Assembly (NCBI GenBank): GCA_031551875.1
Contig: JAVBNA010000012.1
Coordinates: 32,411 to 96,410, forward strand
From: JAVBNA01 sp031551875
GTDB taxonomy: Bacteria > Bacillota > Clostridia > Oscillospirales > Acutalibacteraceae
DNA: 64,000 nt
Reading direction: 5' to 3'
This document shows, piece after piece, positions 50,868 through 60,800 of this stretch (position 1 is its first letter; each line of letters begins with the position of its first letter). Both the position numbers and the translations under genes were made by a program. The notes under the pieces are model-generated. The model made no database searches. It saw nothing but the letters and a program-made list of their open reading frames with translations, and was not told where the DNA came from.

Positions 50868-53561
50868 TTATTCTATTTCACCAAACTGATTGAGGGCATC
50901 ATCCCACTCAAAATAAGCGGGGTTATCCGTGGTGGGCGTAATATAGATAGTAATCCACGCTTCTTTTTTACTGCTGTAATTTACGTTAATATTATAGTCC
51001 CAGTCCACATCCGTATCTGACGCCGTTCCGTCCGTATAAGATACAACATTTCCCATGTAGCGGTAATACTGCGGAATAATCGGCACAATAATAAACTGGT
51101 TTTCGATGGGCGCGGTTATCCCAAATGTAAAATCGGTATAGTCAGGATCGCCCTCACCGGAATTGCAAATGGCGCTGAACATAGCGACTTCCGATCCCTG
51201 CAGATTCAGATTACTCATATTTACATATCCGTTTTTTGGAAGCGGAATCGCGGAAGTGTTATGTCCTATAACAACTTGACGAATATGCATTTTTATCAGT
51301 ACAGCGCTGACCACAAGACGCTTGCTGTCTGTTAGGAAACGTCCGTCCGTCAAGAGCCATGTATAGGCGATTGTAAAGGTTTTTCCGCCATACTGGTTAG
51401 GCAAAACCCGGTATCCGTTAAAACTGTTCAAAACAGTCGCGGAAGCAAAATAATCATATTTTGTATTATTTTGCTCGGTTATGGTTGGCGAATTCTTTGC
51501 ATAAGCGGGCACACTGCCGTTCTCAACCAGAATTTTCGCGTCCTCACCGACTTTTGGCGCAATGCTTCCTGTGCCCTGCAGATACCTGCTGAGCCCCAGC
51601 GCGGTTGAATCAATCAGCGAGACATCTTCCCAGTTATTATAATATTCTCCTGTTTTTTTGGTCTGGTCAACGCCGGCATACAGGGAGCGCGTCGGAATGA
51701 CACGCAGAGGCCGAACGGCCGTCACGGATACACCGGATATCGTGGCGGTGTGTGTGGCATAGAGCCATTCGATGCCAACCGTGTTAACATGCTCTGTATA
51801 CCCGTCAGACGATTGGGTCAGAACGGTTTTGCCCGTTTCCACAGCACCACTGCTGCCTTCATTCGACCATGTAATGATGTGGTTTGCATTACGAGAGAGC
51901 GGAAAATCCATGGTTATGTCGCGCACCGTGTCATACGTGGTATCATAGGGAACGACTTCCCACGGTTCAAGCATGGGCGTGGCAACGCTGGCTGCCGAAT
52001 AGGCGGCGCCCGCCGCCCGGTTCTGCTTGTACAGCATGGTGTTGTCGGCAAACACCGTGCTTCCGGCGTCCGCAAAAATGTGCAGCTGGGGATAGAGCTG
52101 ATCCTCAAACTTCCATATGCCCGGATCAAAACCCGTCAAAGCCGTTCCGGTCATTTTAAAGCCGTTTCCGCCCTTGACACTGTTTGTCAGCAGTCCGGTT
52201 ATCCCAGCCGGATTTCCGAATCCGGATGCGGTTTCACGCATGGCCGTGGTTTGCTTGTCATAATAACAGTTGATAAAGGACGTCGCGGCGTCGGGCAGTC
52301 CAATAAACCCGCCAATCATATTGTTGCCTTCGAGGCCACCCACTTCTCCCGCAGCGTAAGAGTTGCGAAACGTGACTTTATCGGTGGTGGCTCCTACAAA
52401 CGAGCCAATGTTGGTTCCACCGTTTCTCATCCCGACAATCGCGGTGGAATAACAATTGGAAACGGTGATTCCGCCGCTGCCGAAGCCCTTAAAACCGGCA
52501 GAAAAACCGCCGATGGTGGTTACCCCTTCTACGCTGCCCTGGGCAAAACAATTTTCAATCAGGCGTGTATTGACACTGGCGGAACCCGAATTTGTGGAAT
52601 ATCCCATAAATGCACCCGTGTCTCTTGTTCCGAACACCTCACAATCGGAAAAGCAATTCTTTATACTCACCAAAAAGTCGGTACAGGAGATAAATCCGCC
52701 GGAATGAAACCCTGTGGAAATGATGGTGCAGCCGGTCGCATAACTGTTTTGTATCGAACGCACCTGGCCTGCGGTCGCGCCCACATGGTCTTTGCCGTAC
52801 ATGACACAGTCTACCGCCACAAGACCGGAATAGGTGCTGAATGAGTTGATCTCGCCAATGATACCGCAAGTCCAGTCGTTGCCTTGCGCCGGTATACTCG
52901 GATCCAAATTTGCTTCAATCCATGCTTTTTCCACACAGACATCGCGAACAACGCCGTAATCCATGCCCACCAACGCGGCGTTATGCTTCTGTCCGTATAC
53001 CTTAGGCGTGACCATGCGAAGGTCGTGGATGTTAGAAGCAGTGCCTGTATAGCTGAAAAGACCATTGTACTCGCTGGCAGGACGATTTACGTATAAATTA
53101 TACATCGTATAGCCCTGCCCGTTAAACTCCCCTTTAAAATCGACGCTGTAAGGAACCCAGGCGCGGCCGCTCCTGCCGCCCATATCGAGATCTCTCATCA
53201 AACGAATCTCGGCATTCGCAAATTTTGAAATTGCGGCGTCGTTGCCGTGCTGACGAGTCCAATAGAGTTCCTGCGGCGTATAAATCAAATATACTGTTTT
53301 CGTGCCTTCCATAACGGTGGCGGGTGAAGACGGAGCTATGCTCCCATCCCACACCGGTGTGCCGGCCGGCGGGGTGCTCCAATTCCATTCCGCTCTTTTT
53401 TGGGTTGCGACCGCCGTCAGATAATCCCCCCATGTCATCATTTTTGAGGGGTCTATGGGTTGAGCGTTTGCGACAACGCCCACAAATATTGTGCAGAGAA
53501 TACTGAGTGCCAAGACCCCGGATAACATGCTCAGCATCAGTCTTTTATAAATTGTTTTCAT
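50868..53561 (-). CDS. Large GLUG-like surface protein of the fibre operon
   Basis: An 897-aa protein from ATG 53561 (GGGGAGG upstream), with a signal peptide (LSGVLALSILCTIFVGVVANA). Residues about 120-480 hold repeated beta-helix/GLUG-type units: IQNSYATGCTI, IKNCFSDCEVFG, IENCFAQGSVEGVTTIGGFS and FRNSYAAGEVGG. The following 200 residues match the truncated protein at 2267-2909. Unlike that relative it has no sortase signal; the C-terminal 180 residues are unique, beta-rich and end in Glu. It is last in the minus-strand operon after the camelysin-like genes and is probably an adhesin or matrix protein. Confidence 0.75.
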   Translation of the reverse strand: MKTIYKRLMLSMLSGVLALSILCTIFVGVVANAQPIDPSKMMTWGDYLTAVATQKRAEWNWSTPPAGTPVWDGSIAPSSPATVMEGTKTVYLIYTPQELYWTRQHGNDAAISKFANAEIRLMRDLDMGGRSGRAWVPYSVDFKGEFNGQGYTMYNLYVNRPASEYNGLFSYTGTASNIHDLRMVTPKVYGQKHNAALVGMDYGVVRDVCVEKAWIEANLDPSIPAQGNDWTCGIIGEINSFSTYSGLVAVDCVMYGKDHVGATAGQVRSIQNSYATGCTIISTGFHSGGFISCTDFLVSIKNCFSDCEVFGTRDTGAFMGYSTNSGSASVNTRLIENCFAQGSVEGVTTIGGFSAGFKGFGSGGITVSNCYSTAIVGMRNGGTNIGSFVGATTDKVTFRNSYAAGEVGGLEGNNMIGGFIGLPDAATSFINCYYDKQTTAMRETASGFGNPAGITGLLTNSVKGGNGFKMTGTALTGFDPGIWKFEDQLYPQLHIFADAGSTVFADNTMLYKQNRAAGAAYSAASVATPMLEPWEVVPYDTTYDTVRDITMDFPLSRNANHIITWSNEGSSGAVETGKTVLTQSSDGYTEHVNTVGIEWLYATHTATISGVSVTAVRPLRVIPTRSLYAGVDQTKKTGEYYNNWEDVSLIDSTALGLSRYLQGTGSIAPKVGEDAKILVENGSVPAYAKNSPTITEQNNTKYDYFASATVLNSFNGYRVLPNQYGGKTFTIAYTWLLTDGRFLTDSKRLVVSAVLIKMHIRQVVIGHNTSAIPLPKNGYVNMSNLNLQGSEVAMFSAICNSGEGDPDYTDFTFGITAPIENQFIIVPIIPQYYRYMGNVVSYTDGTASDTDVDWDYNINVNYSSKKEAWITIYITPTTDNPAYFEWDDALNQFGEIE

Positions 53562-53653
53562 AGCCGGACCTCCCCAGTCAATACGCTTTGCCAGGAATTT
53601 GGCGGCCTTTTGGAGACGCGCCACAGATGTGTGTAAATGAATGTCATTTTCTT

Positions 53654-54283
53654 TTAATACGCCTTAGAGGCAAGGATGGTGCTAATGTCAATCAAAGGGG
53701 AATCCACCGGAAAGACATGGTTTTGCCACCACGCAAACGAATAGTGCCATTTTTTCGTATCGACGGCCTCGGTTTTGATGACAATATTCATCCGCGCGCC
53801 AATATAGGCATCGTCCAGGACGTCGGCCAGCTTGACGGCCGTGAACAGGGGCTCGGTTTTGTCTGTGCCGCTTCCGGTCGGGCCTAATACACCAAGATAA
53901 TAGTAGTATCCGTCGCCTCCGTACCGCCACTGATCCGTGTTGAACCCAATCAATTCAATTTGCTTGCCCGGGATGGCCTCAAGGGGCTGTCCGTCGGCCG
54001 ACACAACCGAAGGCATGACCATCAGCCGGACAAAAGCCGGGATATCCTTTTTGTTGATCGCGCCCACCTCTTTTGGAGCTGTGTCCCCGGGAGAATAAGA
54101 ATCGGGCGGTTCAAAAATATCAACCGTTCCTACGCTGAATTCTATACCGTCAGTATCAAAATGGTTTATACGACTGTCCTTGCTCGTAAACCAGGAAAAC
54201 GAGTTGCCGAGAAGCGTAACCAGCACAAATACCGATGAGAGCACAAGAACAACGGGCAGTTTCCCTTTCCATTTGTGTTTCAT
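53654..54283 (-). CDS. Camelysin/TasA-like secreted protein (209 aa)
   Basis: The N-terminus has a SipW-type signal (VLVLSSVFVLVTLLGNSFSW) followed by FTSKDSRINHFDTDGIEFSV, the pattern of camelysin (CalY) and TasA family proteins, whose members form extracellular fibres. A VDIFEPPDSYSPGD motif, shared with the product at 54969-55976 (VEIFDPPSDWKPGQ), follows. The C-terminal half is beta-rich. It lies 15 nt downstream of the sortase-motif gene. Confidence 0.8.
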   Translation of the reverse strand: MKHKWKGKLPVVLVLSSVFVLVTLLGNSFSWFTSKDSRINHFDTDGIEFSVGTVDIFEPPDSYSPGDTAPKEVGAINKKDIPAFVRLMVMPSVVSADGQPLEAIPGKQIELIGFNTDQWRYGGDGYYYYLGVLGPTGSGTDKTEPLFTAVKLADVLDDAYIGARMNIVIKTEAVDTKKWHYSFAWWQNHVFPVDSPLIDISTILASKAY

Positions 54284-54298
54284 GCCGAGTGTCTCCTC

Positions 54299-54946
54299 TC
54301 ATTTTCGATGGTTGGTCTTTTTCTCTGATTTGCGTTGGCTCTTATAAAACAGGATCAGTGCCACGCCGATCAATGCGGTACAGGAGGCCATCAGGATTTG
54401 ATTGATCTCTTCTCCCGTTTTGGGCGGAGTAGCGTAGTCATCTTTGACTGCGTAAAAATTCCACCGCACCTCCGCGATGCTTTTTTGCATGAATTGACTC
54501 TTGGGAATATTCTTGTCAAGCGAAAGTTCAATCTTCATGGTTTTCCTGTCTCCGAAGGAGTATCTCCCCAACTGCAGGGCATTTAAAATCATGTTGTTTC
54601 CATCGTCCCCGTACACACGCCCATTGTATATTTGTTTTCCATCCAGCGTCAGCCGGAGCTTAATTTTGTCCAGCAACTCGATCGGCCCAGTCTGATCCAG
54701 TGGGTCGGCCGTCATAGTGAGCGTGAAAGTGCTGTTCTCGGTATTGCTGATGGTCAGTGTTTTCTGAATCACATCGCCGGCTTTCATGTCATCGGCATAG
54801 ATAAAATATTTACCCTCAGATGTCACATGAATCCCGTCATTGTCGCCAATCAAGAGTCCGGGGGGGAAAGCGGACTCTGCGACTGCATTGATTCCGGGAA
54901 GCAGTAAAATCATAACCATCACCAATGCTTTCATAATAAGCTTCAT
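54299..54946 (-). CDS. Secreted protein with sortase-like anchor in fibre operon
   Basis: A 215-aa protein from ATG 54946 (GGAGG upstream). A signal peptide (MKALVMVMILLLPGINAVA) is followed by a beta-sandwich-like chain (KAGDVIQKTLTISNTENSTF; KLRLTLDGKQIYNG) as in pilus or TasA-associated proteins. The C-terminus has PPKTGEE, a hydrophobic helix and a basic tail, so an LPXTG-like sorting signal is likely. It lies between the two camelysin-like genes and may anchor or cap the fibre; that role is inferred. Confidence 0.7.
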   Translation of the reverse strand: MKLIMKALVMVMILLLPGINAVAESAFPPGLLIGDNDGIHVTSEGKYFIYADDMKAGDVIQKTLTISNTENSTFTLTMTADPLDQTGPIELLDKIKLRLTLDGKQIYNGRVYGDDGNNMILNALQLGRYSFGDRKTMKIELSLDKNIPKSQFMQKSIAEVRWNFYAVKDDYATPPKTGEEINQILMASCTALIGVALILFYKSQRKSEKKTNHRK

Positions 54947-54968
54947 CCGCTTTCCACTCCTCCCAAAA

Positions 54969-55976
54969 TTAGTTGCAGAATGTTGCAAGCTTGTTAATGA
55001 GCGCTGTATCGGTCAGTGCCCAGCCATTGGTAGCGGTGATGGCATCTTTGGTGTTCTGGATGGCATCGAGGAGAACGACCAGATCAAGTTCCAACAGGGC
55101 ATATGAATTGTCAGCGGCAGAAGAGAGGGTAACAGTATCCAGAAGACGGGAGCTGATCTGTCCGGGAGCCAGCTTTCCAATGTAGTAGAAATAGCCGTCT
55201 GCCTCATTGTACCACCAGTTGTTATCGGTCATGGCCGCTTTAAGGGCGTCGTACTTCAGGATGAGCTTCGCGTCGGTCTGGAGGGGACCGGTTTTGTTGG
55301 CAAAATCAAAAGCTGTGTTGAGCGGATGAACAACATTGGTACCGGAAACCTTTACATTTTCGCCGGCCCAGTCAGCCTGGTAGGTTGTTTTGCCGTCGAA
55401 GTAATAGTAAAGGAGGTTGGTGACGTCCACCTTACCATTGTTGGGGGTGATTTTCGCGGTCATTTTCTGGAAATTGCCGCCGCCGAGATCATAATAAGTA
55501 AAATAGCTGTCAACGGTTTTGCCCGAAGCCGGGTCGATACCCGAGCTTTTCCGGATAATCACTTTGGCGGGGATCGGTGCGTTGGTGTCGGCATTGGTCA
55601 GCTGGGTCCAGGAGGTGTAGTTGTCCACACTGACATGAACCGGAATCCAATTTGCGTGACCGGGCGCGGTATCGGTTACCGTTGCGCCGCCTGAGGTAAG
55701 CTTTTTGAGGATTTCCTCAAAGGAAATGCGCACCAGTGCGTCGGTCTCGCTGACGTTGGCGGCGCTGACGTTTTTGATGACTTCCTGACCGGGCTTCCAG
55801 TCGGAGGGCGGGTCAAAAATTTCAACCAGCGTTACATCTCCATTGGCCATTTGTTTCGTTTCAAAATGGTTTACTCTGTCGTCCTGGGAGGTAAACCAGG
55901 CAAAGCTGGCGCTTGCGGCGATGACAACGGACATGGCAATGGCAAGTCCTCCAAATAGTTTCTTATGATTCTTCAA
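54969..55976 (-). CDS. Camelysin/TasA-like fibre protein (335 aa)
   Basis: An N-terminal SipW-type signal (LAIAMSVVIAASASFAWFTS), then QDDRVNHFETKQMANGDVTL and VEIFDPPSDWKPGQEVIKNV, mark the camelysin/TasA family. It is longer than the usual 200-260 residues: the middle (about 100-260) has two extra beta-rich segments. It is the first structural gene after the signal peptidase gene, matching the sipW-tasA order of Bacillus, where TasA builds biofilm fibres. Confidence 0.8.
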   Translation of the reverse strand: MKNHKKLFGGLAIAMSVVIAASASFAWFTSQDDRVNHFETKQMANGDVTLVEIFDPPSDWKPGQEVIKNVSAANVSETDALVRISFEEILKKLTSGGATVTDTAPGHANWIPVHVSVDNYTSWTQLTNADTNAPIPAKVIIRKSSGIDPASGKTVDSYFTYYDLGGGNFQKMTAKITPNNGKVDVTNLLYYYFDGKTTYQADWAGENVKVSGTNVVHPLNTAFDFANKTGPLQTDAKLILKYDALKAAMTDNNWWYNEADGYFYYIGKLAPGQISSRLLDTVTLSSAADNSYALLELDLVVLLDAIQNTKDAITATNGWALTDTALINKLATFCN

Positions 55977-56068
55977 AGCAAAAACTCCTTTTAATAATGA
56001 ATTTAATGATCATATATAACCAGTGCACAAGCCGTTCTCCGGAAAACCGCTTGACGGCACTCAGCTAC

Positions 56069-56746
56069 CTAACTAGGTTCATTTGATTTTTTGAAGTACA
56101 TTCGAAGCGCTAAAACCAATATAAATGAAGAGACCATCAAGGTAAGCGAAAGAACCAGATGTTCCCTGATGTATTGAATCACACGCCCCATACGGGGAAT
56201 GGTCATCACTTTTTTGCCAATTACCATTTGAGCTGAAATTGGGGGGTCATTCGTATTGTTCGCGTCACCACGGGTTACAAAAAAGAGGGCAGGTTGTCCG
56301 CTTAACTCGTTTTCGATCTCCACCACCCGATGGGTCAGAAAAACATTTGGGTCATCACCGGGCATAAAGGTAATAACATCATTTTTTTTGATTTCGGAGG
56401 TATCGCATCGCCTTATGATAATCATGTCCCCGGCGTAGAAACCGTCGGTAAAGCCATTTTCGTTGCTGTATGCCCCCGGTGTCATGGAACCGGTCTCAAT
56501 ATTATAGAAGCGATATCCAAAAATTGATTTTTCGGGATTGTTGCTGGTGGCAAAAAGAATCGAACCGGCCAACAAGACAAAAATCAACGTCCAGAACAAT
56601 ATATTTGATACTGCGCGCTTGAACCCTCCCTCGCCTGCATCTTTATTATTGTTCAGGGTTGTGGCGGGTGCTTGCGGCGAACCGATCGGCGGCAATTTGT
56701 CTAAATACAATAATAAATCGACGTCTGAATAATACTCTTTTTTCAC
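56069..56746 (-). CDS. sipW: SipW-type (ER-like) signal peptidase I
   Basis: A 225-aa protein if started at GTG 56746, which has AGGAG 8 nt ahead; the frame opens at ATG 56842, but that codon has no ribosome site. Two transmembrane segments flank the catalytic domain. The active-site Ser is in IETGSMTPG, and the second catalytic residue is His in FLTHRVVEI, not Lys, which defines the SipW/ER type. In Bacillus this enzyme matures TasA and TapA; here it precedes two camelysin-like substrates. Confidence 0.85.
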   Translation of the reverse strand: MKKEYYSDVDLLLYLDKLPPIGSPQAPATTLNNNKDAGEGGFKRAVSNILFWTLIFVLLAGSILFATSNNPEKSIFGYRFYNIETGSMTPGAYSNENGFTDGFYAGDMIIIRRCDTSEIKKNDVITFMPGDDPNVFLTHRVVEIENELSGQPALFFVTRGDANNTNDPPISAQMVIGKKVMTIPRMGRVIQYIREHLVLSLTLMVSSFILVLALRMYFKKSNEPS

Positions 56747-56959
56747 TTGGCTATCTCCTGTCGTGGAATGACCATTACTGTTTTTTAAATGTTTCGTATG
56801 TTTCTCAAGGGTTGAACCGTATCCGTGTTTCAAGGCCGACATTTTTGAGCGATGATTTTTCTATTATGAGGCAGTACGTTTCTGCTTTTGCCTGTTAAAG
56901 AGACACCGCACATTATTTTTGCTTTCATGGCTATAATATATAAAAAATCATTTTAAGTC

Positions 56960-56975
56960 TATTTCGTACGAAATA
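56960..56975. promoter_or_regulatory. Perfect 16-bp palindrome TATTTCGTACGAAATA
   Basis: It lies between sipW and the divergent Crp/Fnr-type gene. It overlaps the expected -35 position of a plus-strand promoter with TACAAT at 56992-56997. A dyad of this size is typical for Crp/Fnr dimers. It is a likely operator for the adjacent regulator, controlling itself and the fibre operon. I saw no second copy in the window. Confidence 0.6.
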
Positions 56976-57033
56976 AATATACACGATATGATACAATGCA
57001 AACCTACAAAAAACAGAAAGCGGTTAAGGATTT

Positions 57034-57729
57034 ATGTATGAAAAATACCATGACGCACTACAGAAATCGGAACTTTGTCAGAATATTGACATGAAGCGTT
57101 ATGAGCTATTCTTGCAAAAATTACGCCCGGATGTAAAAAAACACCAAAAGCAAGAATATATTATTCGGGAGGGCGATCCTGTTGATTTTACAGGAATTAT
57201 TGTCCGCGGATCAGTGCTGCAAAAAAGAGACAATGCTTCGGGCGTCCAATCGGTATATTCCATATTAAATGAAGGCAGCAGCTTTGGCATAGCAATTATC
57301 ATGATGCCCGAACGGAAAGTATGGCCTTACGATTATGTGGCGAAAACAGACTGCACTATACTATCTTTTGCAAGGGAGAATGTAGAACGTGAGTTCCTTA
57401 ATCCGGAGGTATTTACAAATGAGATTTTTGTCAACTGGCTGAAGTGTATCTGCCGGATGCTTGAGCGCAATGTCATTGCGCTGCGGAGCTTGAAAAACAC
57501 ATCTGTGCGGCAAAAAATATTAGCTTATCTCAATGAAATGTATTTTTTAAATCAAAAACATCAATTTGAACTGTCCTTCAGCCGTGAGGAACTCGCGGCC
57601 TATCTAAACATGCCGCAATCCTCCCTATCGCGTGAGATGTCCGAGATGAAAAGAGAGGGAATCATTGATTTTCATAAATCAACCATTAAAATTTTGGATT
57701 TAGAAGTGCTAAAGGACAAAACAATATAA
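57034..57729 (+). CDS. Crp/Fnr-family transcription regulator
   Basis: A 231-aa protein. The N-terminal cyclic-nucleotide-binding-type barrel (about 30-140: EYIIREGDPVDFTGIIVRGS; SSFGIAIIMMPERK) leads into a dimer helix (about 130-165) and a winged helix-turn-helix (FSREELAAYLNMPQSSLSRE, about 187-206). The four-Cys FNR cluster motif is absent, so oxygen sensing by an FeS cluster is not supported; the ligand is unknown. The divergent fibre operon and palindrome suggest it controls them. Confidence 0.85.
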   Translation: MYEKYHDALQKSELCQNIDMKRYELFLQKLRPDVKKHQKQEYIIREGDPVDFTGIIVRGSVLQKRDNASGVQSVYSILNEGSSFGIAIIMMPERKVWPYDYVAKTDCTILSFARENVEREFLNPEVFTNEIFVNWLKCICRMLERNVIALRSLKNTSVRQKILAYLNEMYFLNQKHQFELSFSREELAAYLNMPQSSLSREMSEMKREGIIDFHKSTIKILDLEVLKDKTI

Positions 57730-57824
57730 GAGACAGAAAAGGTTGTTGAAGAAGCGAAATAAGCTGTAAGCGTTTTATATGCACCGGCATAACCAGCGGA
57801 TTATGACGCTAAAGCTACATGAAA

Positions 57825-57856
57825 GTACGGCGCACAGAATTTCTGTGCGCCGTACT
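57825..57856. terminator. Hairpin between convergent regulator and GH3 gene
   Basis: AGTACGGCGCACAGAA and TTCTGTGCGCCGTACT form a perfect stem with almost no loop. T-runs are weak on both strands. Confidence 0.6.
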
Positions 57857-57881
57857 GCGTCATTGGGAATAGAAATATCCC

Positions 57882-60800
57882 TTATTCTTCCATGCCGTCC
57901 AAAATGATTTGCATGATGATGGTCACGTCGCCGATGTTGACTTTGCCGTCACGGTTCACATCGGCTGCACGCAGCTGACGATCGGTCAGCGTCTCGGATC
58001 CAGCAAGATATCTCATGAGTAAAATCGTGTCATAAACATCCACTTTCCCGTCCAAATTCACGTCGCCGAGGATGGGCTTCGGACCCATGATGAGCAGTGA
58101 GAGGGAGGGAACGACAACATCTGCAGATGTCAGGTCGGCGTTTGCCGCGGTAATTTTATCTGCGGGGAAGTTAATGTAGGTGGTCACGTCATCACTCAGC
58201 CCAGTCTTCGCGGTGAAGACAGCATAACCGATGATGACCGAGCCGTTGTAACCCGTGGCGCTCGACGCAATGAATTTGTTGCCGTTGAACTGAACCGAGA
58301 AGCCCTTGGCGGGAATAACCGTTTCCAGAGAGAGAAGGTTCTGGTTGTAGGAAAGGACACCGCTGATGCCCGCGAGGTTACGGCAGTCCTCCACCGTGAT
58401 GGGCAGGGTGATCTGCTGGCCCATGTCGACCTTATAGGCCGCCGCCTTCGGGCGTACATTGATCGTGCAGGAAGCAGAGTTTCCGTTTTGCAGGGTGACG
58501 GTGATTGTGGCAGTGCCCTCGGCCACGCCGGTGACCACGCCGTTCTGGTCTACAGTGGCAACTCCCGTGTTGGAGGAGATCCAGCTGAGGGTTTCAGAGG
58601 CGCCCGACGGGGTGACCGTCGCCTTGAGGGTTGCGGTGTTGCCTGCCTGCAGGGTAACCATCGGCAGGGCAAACTCAACCGTTGTGGGCGCCTGGTCAAA
58701 GCCGACGTTGATGGTCTGTGTGAGGATACCGGTGTTTGCGGAGCCCTTGACCGGCTTTGCGCCACCCACATAGACGGTGCGCTGCCCAGTGGCGAGGGTC
58801 CACTTCTCTACGCCCCGCCCGACCGTTTTATTGACATCCCAGTAACAGAGATATCTTTCTTCAATCGGAATGGTGACGGTTTTGCTTGCGCCGGGGGCGA
58901 GGTCATCCACGCGGGCAAAGCCCGCGAGCTGGAAGTCGGCCATCTGCACGCCGGCCGGAACGTTGGCGGCGCCCAGGAAGAGCTCGACAACCTCAGAACC
59001 CTTGACATTACCGTCGTTGGTCACGGTGACAATGGCGTTGTAGCTGTTGTCCGTGCGGGACGCGCGCTGGATGCGCAGGTCGGAATAGGTAAAGTTTGTG
59101 TAGGACAGGCCCGAACCGAAGGCAAACTGCGGCTCAATGTCCTCATGGTCATACCAGCGGTAGCCGCTGTAGATACCCTCGGAGTAGGTGCTGATTTTTG
59201 TCATATTGCTAAAGTTGGAGGGGTCGCCCAGCGGAGTGTCACCGGTGTTTTTCGGGAAGGTGATGGACAGCTTGCCTGAGGGGTTGGCGACGCCGGTCAG
59301 CAGCTGTGCGGTGGCAACGCCGCCCGCCTGGCCGGGGAACCACATGTTGAGGACGGCGTCCACGTCGTCGATCCAGTCCTTGACAAGCACCGGCAGGCCG
59401 ATGTTTAAAACGACAACCACTTTGTTTCCGGCGGCCTTGGCCGTGGAGACAACCTCTTTGAGCAGTTCTTCCTGGCCATTGCGCAGATACCAGTTGGCGC
59501 GGTGGGTCATGTTATAGAAACCCGCATCGGTGGGGACAATATCATGGGCAAAGAAAACCACGGTTTTGCTGTTCTGCGCCACCTGAAGGGCGGCCGCCTT
59601 GTCGTCCGCAGCCTTGTTGGGCGGGAACCATGTCATGCGCATCTGGAGATCCTTGGCATCGACCGTCGCAGACAGGGTGACGTCGATCTTATAGACAGTG
59701 CCGGCCACAAGGCTTACCTTGGTGCCGCTTGTGGGGACGTCCATGCCCTCGGGGGTGCGCACGATGTTGGTGGAGCCCCAGGCTTTTTGCGTCTGATTGG
59801 CGGTTTTGTTCGCGCCGTCCACAACCATGGTCGCGCGGGTGTCGCCGCCGATACCCAGCATCTTGATCTCGTATTCGCCGGTGACCGGCGCTTTGAGGTA
59901 GGCGCTCATTGTGGCGGTTTCGCCCTTGACCAGTGCGTTGCCGTCGGCGGAGTTCTTATAGGTCTGGTTGACCTTGCCGTCAATCGTTCCGGTGGTCAGC
60001 TCGAGCATATTCAGCTTTGTGGTGACGCCGTTTTTCACAAAGTTAACGCCGTTCTGTGTCGCGGCGGCATCGGTGAAGAGATACTGCGCCGGAATGGTTT
60101 CTCCAAAAATATCAATGCCGACCGCTTTATTGATGGTGGCGCTGTCGCCCAGGATGGACTTGAGGCTGTCATAGGGGCTGATCATGCGGCGGAGGCTTCC
60201 GAAGGAGGACTCCATGAACGCGCCGGAGAATCCATTCAGGCCGGTCAGTCCGATGACTCCGATGCTCTTAGAGGCGTCAAGCGGGAGGGCCTTCTTGCTG
60301 TCCGCGCCGGCGTCGTTCTTCATGAGAACCGCACCTTTGAGGGAGGATTCCAGCGCCAGCTCATTGTTGGCGTCGAGCAGCGCTTCGCGCTCCGCGCCGG
60401 TCAGGCGGGGCAGCTGAATAACAGCGGGAGGCGTGGGATCCTCAGCGGCCACGCCGTCCTGGTTGAGTTCACACAGGCCGAGGTAACCGATCTGGCCGAT
60501 GGCGGTCAGGGTGTGACGCACGGCGGTGTCCACGTCATCCATGGTGATTTCGCCCGCCGCGATGGCGGCATCCACATTCTCCGGGCTGTATTTATTGATG
60601 TAACCCATCTCAAGATCCATGCCCTCTTTGAGGGAAAGCTTCTTGATGGAATTCCAGTCGGTCATTGTGGTGCCTCTAAAGCCCCACATGTCGCGCAGCA
60701 CGTCCTTGAGCAGGTAGGAATTGGAGGGGGCGTGTGTGCCGTTGATGAAGTTGAAGGAGGTCATGATGGCTGAGGCCTGGTTGTTTTTGGCAATGCGCTC

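Noticed and set aside
57034..57729. True FNR oxygen sensor
   Set aside because: The N-terminal four-cysteine cluster pattern is missing, so only the general Crp/Fnr family is claimed.
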